Source of the DNA: Codonopsis lanceolata
Taxonomy: Eukaryota; Streptophyta; Magnoliopsida; Asterales; Campanulaceae
DNA length: 64,000 nucleotides
Direction of reading: 5' to 3'
Assembly (NCBI GenBank): GCA_013146195.2
Contig: CM028383.1
Coordinates: forward strand, 124,001 to 188,000
The notes under the pieces were generated by a model, which saw nothing but the letters and a program-made list of their open reading frames with translations, was not told the DNA's origin and did not search any database. Each line of letters opens with the position of its first letter. Within the stretch, counting starts at the first letter, position 1. Below are positions 57,394 through 64,000 of the stretch, piece after piece. The position numbers were made by a program, and so were the translations under genes.

Positions 57394-58317
57394 CCTTTAC
57401 ATAATGTTGTAGTTATGGGATCCACGCAACAAATTTAAGTAAAAGCTTAACGATTCACGAGATCGAAGACAAATTTCTTATTTAATTGAACTGATAAGTA
57501 CAAAATAAGTGAAAGGAAACTTGAGTCACATTATTTAAAATTGCGGTATCCATAGCTAAAATCAAGGTCCCTATATTGTTGTGAACAATTAACGAATGTT
57601 GATTGGAGGCGACAAAATCTTCATATGTCAATCACAATGTACATGAAACATGGCCATTTTCCAACATTTAATTGATCTTATAAATATCAATTGAATCTTT
57701 GGAAAGTTTAAATGGTAAATGCTCAATAGACACAGAGGTACTTCTGTAAGCTTTGCGAGAAAAGATCAAACCACGTTAACCCTTGTACCCTAAGTTCTTA
57801 TATGATGGGAGATGTGATTCTTAATGAAATACCCCTACTGACCTCCCCATTAATACCCATCGGAAAATCTGTTCTACAAAATCGTTCTCGAGTTCTCACC
57901 CATCATAAAGAAGAAAAAAAAGGTGAAGAACACCCGGGGAATGAACTTCATTTCACATCGGAAAGCCGTCCAAGCCTCCACCTTCCTATGTCCCCTTTTT
58001 TCTCCCCACCCAACAATCAATACCTACCACGCTCTCTACACATCTCTCTCGCGGTGATCACATGCCTGCCACCAAAAAAACTCAAATCCAAACCCAAATC
58101 AATTTATGCAGGTCCATTTACAACACTACTAACATCATACCCCTTCGATGTAAAACTTCGAAACATACACTAAACTAACATACACGTGTTGAGAAAAGGT
58201 CACTTACATACACTAAACTAACATACGCAAGCTGGAATTGTGTGAGAAAAATAGTGAGACTTGGGACTCACTTGCACACATAGGAAGAAATTAACTAAAA
58301 ACAACCTTTTCACCATC
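57394..58317. other. non-coding, nothing recognised
   Basis: No gene motif is visible. The 21-base word acatacactaaactaacata(c) occurs twice near 58160 and 58205. Confidence 0.45.
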
Positions 58318-58875
58318 TTTCAACAAAATGCATGCTAAAAAACGCCTAAATGAAAATTCATATATAAGCCAAATAAGACGGACCAAAGCCTCTTTGGAGC
58401 TTGTCAGGAGTAAGGGATTATTGTTAACGGACACAAAACCACATATTTCAAAACAGTTTTAGGAAGAATCGGTATATGTGAATCTTACCATTAATTGTCA
58501 TGGGTCATTCTAAAATTGATGGCTCGATGTAACCAAACAATCATCTTTTTTTAATTTTTGAGGCAGCCCTTCATTTGTAAATTATAATTATAACATCCAA
58601 GTGAGATGATTTAGTTGCATTCGATTCATTCTTGATATGTGGTCTTGGACAAAACTTTGTTATTTCTTTCAACAAAATGCATGCTAAAAAGCGCATCGAT
58701 AATTCATATAAACCAAATAAAACGGACCAAAAGCGTCTTGGAGGAAAGCGTCAGGAGTAAGGGAATCGTGATAGAACACAAAATACATATTTCAAAGGCA
58801 GCAAACCAAACACAGATTTCCAGGAAGAATCGATGTATATGTGTTAAACCTTACCCATTATTGATGTCATCCATG
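58318..58875. repeat. imperfect tandem duplication, 349-bp period
   Basis: The unit starting tttcaacaaaatgcatgcta at 58318 recurs at 58667. Shared blocks are aattcatat, ccaaataa-acggaccaaa, gtcaggagtaaggga and ggaagaatcg, then a ctta(c)ccatta end near 58490 and 58855. On the minus strand the cttacc words read GGTAAG, a splice-donor form. Confidence 0.8.
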
Positions 58876-59170
58876 TTTGCCTAAGAAGATTGTCCTAACC
58901 TGAAGAATCGAACACCAAAAACATTGAAGATCGATATAGCTATATTATGAAAGGAATAACATGTGTAATCGTTTCTAGGCAGGAGAAACCTTTAATTTAA
59001 GAAAATAAAAATTGAAAGTAGCAAAACTTCGAAAAAGAAATTACTGCAATACTATTAGAAGGAAACCCAAATCAAACCAAAATGACTACGGTAGGAATAA
59101 CTCAATCGAACTAAAATTGAAAGAGCAATCACTCAAAACTAAATACCCAATAGTTTAAATAAAAACACAA

Positions 59171-59990
59171 AATGAAGGCTGCAGATTGTTACTAATTCGG
59201 GGCGTGCCAGTACATTAGCAGCTACTGATGCTGCTACCCCTACTCTAAGGCGCATAGAGAGAGTCGCTATAGGCTGGCTTATTCCTATTACTTACCATTC
59301 AAGGTACCAGGTTCCTATCTGTTAATTTGATTGAATTTTTATCCTATCCCATCTCCTCCTCCTCTTTTTTTCTCAATCAGCCATCATTAATGTGCCTTGT
59401 ACATTTAATTTCGGGGAACTTGCTCCTTATGCATGAGCACTGCAGCATCTGGTTTGGCATCAACTGCAGCTACACTTCGAAAGAGGCTCGGTTGACACCT
59501 TTCCGCCTCTGGCCGCCCCATTATCTCTAACGCATCAAATATGGGCAGAACCCACATCAATACTGATTCAATGGCCTTCGGCCGCACCACTTGTGGATTT
59601 TCTTTATCGAGAAATCTAAACAACACGAAGACTCCATGTTGAAGCATGATTCTTTTGTCTTCTTCAAAGAAGAGGCCATTACTTTTCTCATCTTCGCTTG
59701 GAATCCGTCAAGAACTCGGCCTCAATTTTATGATCGAGTTCACGTCAATCGGCAAAATTAACAACACCATCAAAGAAGTCATCTCGCCCATTCTCGTCAC
59801 TCCGGAAACTCCATCAATATCGCTTATTGAACCTCTAGGGGATGCTATTGAACCTCAGGGGATGCGCAGACAAGTGGTGAACAAAATTCACACCGCTATC
59901 ATACATCTTGAATTTTCTAGCAAGGCCGTAATTTTGTTGGAAGGGGGTCAAGGCTATTTTAGTGGTAGAAACTTATACACTGCTATCTGA
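59171..59990. other. coding-like block of unknown identity
   Basis: 59405-59647 is open on the minus strand (LDKENPQVVRPKAIESVLMW, PIFDALEIMGRPEAERCQPS). 59646-59990 is open on the plus strand (SSLGIRQELGLNFMIEFTSI, VVNKIHTAIIHLEFSSKAVI). Both have GC content and codon variety above the surrounding AT-rich DNA. I cannot decide which strand is real and recognise neither. It could be a captured or decayed gene. Confidence 0.3.
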
Positions 59991-59999
59991 ATATGACTC

Positions 60000-60389
60000 A
60001 AATGCAGGGCAAAACAAAGGGGATAATGGGGACAATCAAAAGAGAAACTCTGTAAAATGCAAAAAGGTTTAACCATGTGTTAGAAAAAGGGAAATCTCCT
60101 GAAGCAAATGAAAACAAACACAACTACATCTTTGTCTCTCCTTTCCCTCTTAATGTTATCTCTAAAATGCAAAAGGGGACAAGCGAGGGTGTAAAATCGA
60201 GGAAACCCATTACATAAAATGCATGTGAGGTAACAAAATAAACAGAGAGACATAATAAATAAAGTGATATATTGCACTGTAACGAAACTGAAGTAGGGGG
60301 CCGGATTACAGATTATTTTGTGAGAGACAGAATACAAAATAAAGAAACCACATTAACACCCCGCTTTTTCTTAGTACCAAGGATTTTGT
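60000..60389. other. AT-rich non-coding
   Basis: Nothing recognisable was seen. Confidence 0.4.
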
Positions 60390-62740
60390 ACCCTTCCTAG
60401 CAAGACCAAATACAAAAAGCTTTAAAAATTAATTGAAACCAAAACGAAAGAAAAGAGAGGAAAGAGGGAGAAAACAAATTAGGCATAGAGAAAAGAGAGA
60501 GAGAAAAACTTACGATTTTTTGCGGGGCGTTCACGGCGGAAATGGTGGGCTCGAGAAGGAAGAAGAAAAATGGAAGAATATCAACTGAAGCAAGCTGATA
60601 CAATTAAAAAAAATGTTACATGATCATAATTTTCCAGTAGAACTTTGAAAAATCAAAATACAAAATAAAGAAACCAAATTTTCTCTCTTAAAATTACATA
60701 AAATTCGATTATGGGTGCTTTTATCTTCAAAGGAAGGCGACAAGCCGACTGGTACAATCATGGTGAACGCTTGATAGATAAATTCAAAGCAAACAACTTT
60801 TTGCAAGTGCATAGTTTTGGAAATTCCTAATATTGACAGTTTTCCGTGAAAATGAACAGGAAGCTTAACATGATAATGATGATATAGATATGAATTTATA
60901 CAAATCAACTCTGCAAATTCAAAAACCGAGGAATTGAATGAGATGGCAAAGAATCATGCAATCACTTGAGGATTAATTCATCGGTTGCATTCATGCATTC
61001 ATGCCCTCTTTTTTATTATTGAGGATTTGAAACCCAACATCAATTATTTGGTAGAAACACAACATCAAAATCAAACAAAGATCAATGATTGGCAGAAACA
61101 CAATAATAGTCATCGTGTCAAGGTAGAATAAGAAAAACTCAAACCAACAAATTCACATGTGCCGAAAAACCAAAACAAAATTCTTCATCCAAACATCAAA
61201 CTAACAACTGCAAATGAAAACATCAATCCTAATCACCAAACATCAAAAATGATTCCCAGCAAGTTAAAAAAAATTAAATTGAACTCAAATTCCAAAACTC
61301 AACAATTTTCACAAATACTAACTATAATACTAAATAGTACAACTTATTAAGAAAAATCACCACACAAAGAAATTTCCAAAGATAGTAAAACCTAAATCAA
61401 AAGATATTGAATGAGAAAACGAAAATAAGAGAGCTTACAATTTCGGCGGAAGGGGGTGGCGACAGAAGCTTCGATTCTGGTGGAGTTGAGGGGTTAGGGC
61501 TCGATTCCGACGTAATGAATGGAGGCTCGATCCAAATACATAATGCTTTAAAAAATTAATTGAAACCAAAACTGAAAGAAACAAAATACAGAAAGTAAAT
61601 AACTTACCGTTGATGTAGTCGCGGGGTCGGAGAGGTGTGGGTTGGATAGACCCAAAGAGCAAATTAAGAGACCCTGTTTCTTCTTCAAGTAGCAATTTTG
61701 TACTCATCCTAGAAAAATCAAATACAAAACCAGTAGAACAATAGAACAATTAAAAAACCCAAAACTGAAAGTAACAAATTACAGAAAGTAAATAACTTAC
61801 CATTGAGAAGAAAAGTAAAAGAGTGCAGTGGTCGAAGAGGAGAGGGAGAGGTTATATACACGAGAAGAAAAGGAAAAGGTATAGATACATAGATGTAGAT
61901 AAAGAGGGAAAGGAAAAAGGAAGAGAAAGGGATCACATTTGCCGGAGGAAGAATATGATCGGAGGAAGTAGAAGTTGAGCAGTACTCGCGCACTGACATT
62001 ATTTACCATCCCTTGATCACCAATTTTATATCAACAAAAATATTCTTGCAAATATAGATTGAAACACAATCACTCAAAAACAAAAACCGAAAAAAAAAAT
62101 TCTCTCATAATAACGGAACAGACTTAAAAAGCTCACATATTGACAATCACTCAATTGAAACATAGTAGCAAAATCAAAAGAAACACATAGATAGAACAAT
62201 TAAAGAGTGACAAAAGAAAGCTTACGGATTTTAAGGATCGATTTCGGCCTTGTTCTTGATCTTTTTCCCATTTAATTTAATCCCTAAAACCAATGGAAAA
62301 TAGAAAAGGAAAAAATTAAAACCATAAAACTCAGCTTCAATCTGTACCAAAACAAAATTAGAACCAATACCAAGGCGTAGATCGAGTAATAACAAAGGAA
62401 GGTGGGAAGTAGGAACCATTCAAGGAGAGGCGAGAATAAGCATTTCCATAAGAGTGAGAAATGAATATAAGATCAATAAGCCACCCGCTCATCGTCCACT
62501 TTTGATGTGCTCTATATTGCTATCACCTACGCATACCTATTTCATTTAATTCCACCACCAACCCAAATCAATATATAATTGGATTAATACTTAATTGAAG
62601 AACGCTAATATAACATCACACTCCAATAAAAATTCAACCAAAAAATAAAGAGGCTATAAAAGCCGATACCCACTCATGTAATGGCTTAGACAAAAAAAAA
62701 ATACAGAGATGAAGAGAGAAAAGGCTTACATCTGTTTGCT
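60390..62740 (-). repeat. dispersed repeat modules with minus-strand donor-like sites
   Basis: A block containing attaattgaaaccaaaac(t)gaaag recurs near 60425, 61553 and (altered) 61748. The last two copies share acagaaagtaaataacttacc. On the minus strand each module ends in a GTAAG word preceded by a GC-richer, exon-like stretch with tcgatttcggcg- or tctccgaccccg-like sequence (near 60510, 61435, 61606, 61797, 62222 and 62730). This resembles several first exons or leaders in a row. No protein is recognised. Confidence 0.45.
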
Positions 62741-63420
62741 CTTTTCACTTCACTCTACCTTTGCTCTCCTTAAAAGACAATAAAGCGATTCCTCAACCTA
62801 ATACCGCAAACAACACGCCTATTATTCAACTTTGATTAGTTTTTGATAAATTCACAAAAATAATCACATGCACACAACAAACTGAAATTGGCGGGCATGC
62901 ATTCATCATACGATGTAAACTGGGGAACATAATACCGGGTGTCGAGACCCAAATTGACACCGCCCATCAACATTCACATTGGCATCAAACACAGAAGAAA
63001 GCAATCACTCACCAAGTCGGAAAGGATAGAGCGATAGATAGATGTTGTGCGCGACCCAGTTTCTCAGGATGACTGTAACCCTATAGCAAATCCGATCTGG
63101 CAGTGCTCGATTTCGGCGGTGGCAGGAACAACCTCGATCAAAGATGACTGCCCTGGACTCGATTTCGGCGAGCGAATCGGCACAAGCGACATCATAAACC
63201 GAAGCCCCGGCGGTAAAGAAGACGAAACCGAGGTGTCTAGAAGGATCGACGGTGACATCACGGAGCCGTTGACGGGATTGGGATTAGGAGGAGACTTGAA
63301 AAAGCGGTTAAGCGTGAAGTGGTGAGGATAGAGATGGTAAGGCGAGTTCTCGAGGTAAGAATAGGGAGAGAGGCAGAGAGAGAAAAGGATTGGGGAGAGG
63401 GTATGCACGTAGAGCCGTAG
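62741..63420. other. non-coding, then a GC-rich leader-like block
   Basis: 63040-63420 is GC-rich and open on both strands. It repeats gctcgatttcggcg-type words (63105, 63157) seen also at 61495 and 62235. It looks like another member of the same leader-like family. Confidence 0.35.
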
Positions 63421-64000
63421 AGGGAATTGAAGGGGATGCTCAACTGTAGTTCACACGTGTGAACTCTGGAAGAAATTAGGACCACATGATCTCAGAAAAT
63501 GAATTGATCTCAGCCCCTGATTAGCTTTAGTCAATTGCAAGCGTGTGAGTATGAGCTCTATTGTATAGTAGATAGACTAGAATACAAAGAGGATCTAAAG
63601 ATTACAAAGTTCATTACAACTTCCGATGACTTAACTACTACATTTAAACAACTAATCTAAACACCTAATACATATCTAAAGATAAGGATGTTGCAAGGAG
63701 ATGTCTATGAAGACCATGGACCCAGATTCAGCCAACCGGTTGGCAAGCAGAATATAGGTCCTAGATCAAGGTCGAACGAGGCAGCCAAACGGAATCTCTA
63801 TATTTTGAAAAATGCAGATATGTGATCCTGTCGCCTCCTCATCATACTCCCATTAGCTAGCTCTCAAGCCAGGGTGACCTTCACAAACTAGCAGGACTTC
63901 CTTTGTAGAGTCCGCAGTTGTGAAAAGAGCTAATCTCATGAGAGAATCATGTCAGCTAAGGATCACGTAGTAGGTCTACGAGGCCTTAAAGAAGCGGCTG
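63421..64000. other. no gene recognised
   Basis: The minus-strand stretch from about 63925 to 63830 reads STKEVLLVCEGHPGL in one frame, but I cannot assign it. Confidence 0.3.

Overview
The window is nuclear DNA from a flowering plant, most likely a eudicot. Host genes are intron-containing and belong to plant families: NPF transporter, NPH3, STP sugar transporter, LRR receptor kinase, RLCK-VII kinase and mitochondrial CPN60. These lie among plant-type CACTA, Ty3/gypsy, Ty1/copia and LINE sequences. I cannot name the species. Two runs of exactly 100 N are assembly gaps. Nearly every recognisable gene carries small frameshifts, and the two LTRs of one retroelement differ mostly by short indels. 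Part of the apparent gene decay may therefore be uncorrected long-read error, and 'pseudogene' calls should be read with that in mind.

Layout. (1) 1-8174 looks like the right part of a gene-fragment-rich CACTA-type segment. It holds a CPN60 fragment, an internally deleted CACTA transposase region, gypsy and copia relics, and a 32-codon oligopeptidase B fragment. An unidentified coding fragment, an NPH3 relic and an NPF transporter relic follow. It ends at 8174 in a CACTA terminus with subterminal ACAACGTT repeats. (2) 8175-15600 holds host sequence: a broken minus-strand gene with an acidic tail, an STP-type sugar transporter on the minus strand, and a receptor-kinase LRR stretch cut by an assembly gap. 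(3) 15600-22432 is dominated by a 6.1-kb array of the pentamer TTAAG. It has variant pentamers, a longer repeat of about 1.3 kb, and two copies of a tRNA-derived SINE-like module. (4) 22433-24255 looks like the 3' end of a Tat-lineage Ty3/gypsy element, with a TATA box on each strand. (5) 24710-45421 is bounded by two CACTA-type termini that match at 13 of 14 bases. It contains a nearly complete En/Spm-type transposase pair on the minus strand and an RLCK-VII kinase fragment. It also carries second copies of the copia, oligopeptidase B and unidentified fragments seen in region 1.

(6) 45422-49532 is an L1-type LINE whose 5' part (ORF1) is inverted relative to ORF2, as expected from twin priming. 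The CACTA end cuts ORF1 in its zinc knuckle. (7) 49533-57293 is a Ty3/gypsy LTR element with LTRs of about 3 kb and only a gag relic inside; the second assembly gap truncates its 3' LTR. (8) 57394-64000 is mostly non-coding and contains local duplications with repeated splice-donor-like sites.

How the parts fit (inference): region 5 looks like a potentially autonomous, gene-capturing CACTA element. Region 1 looks like a deleted relative of the same family that shares at least two captured host fragments with it. The least explained sequence is the TTAAG array with its embedded SINE-like units.
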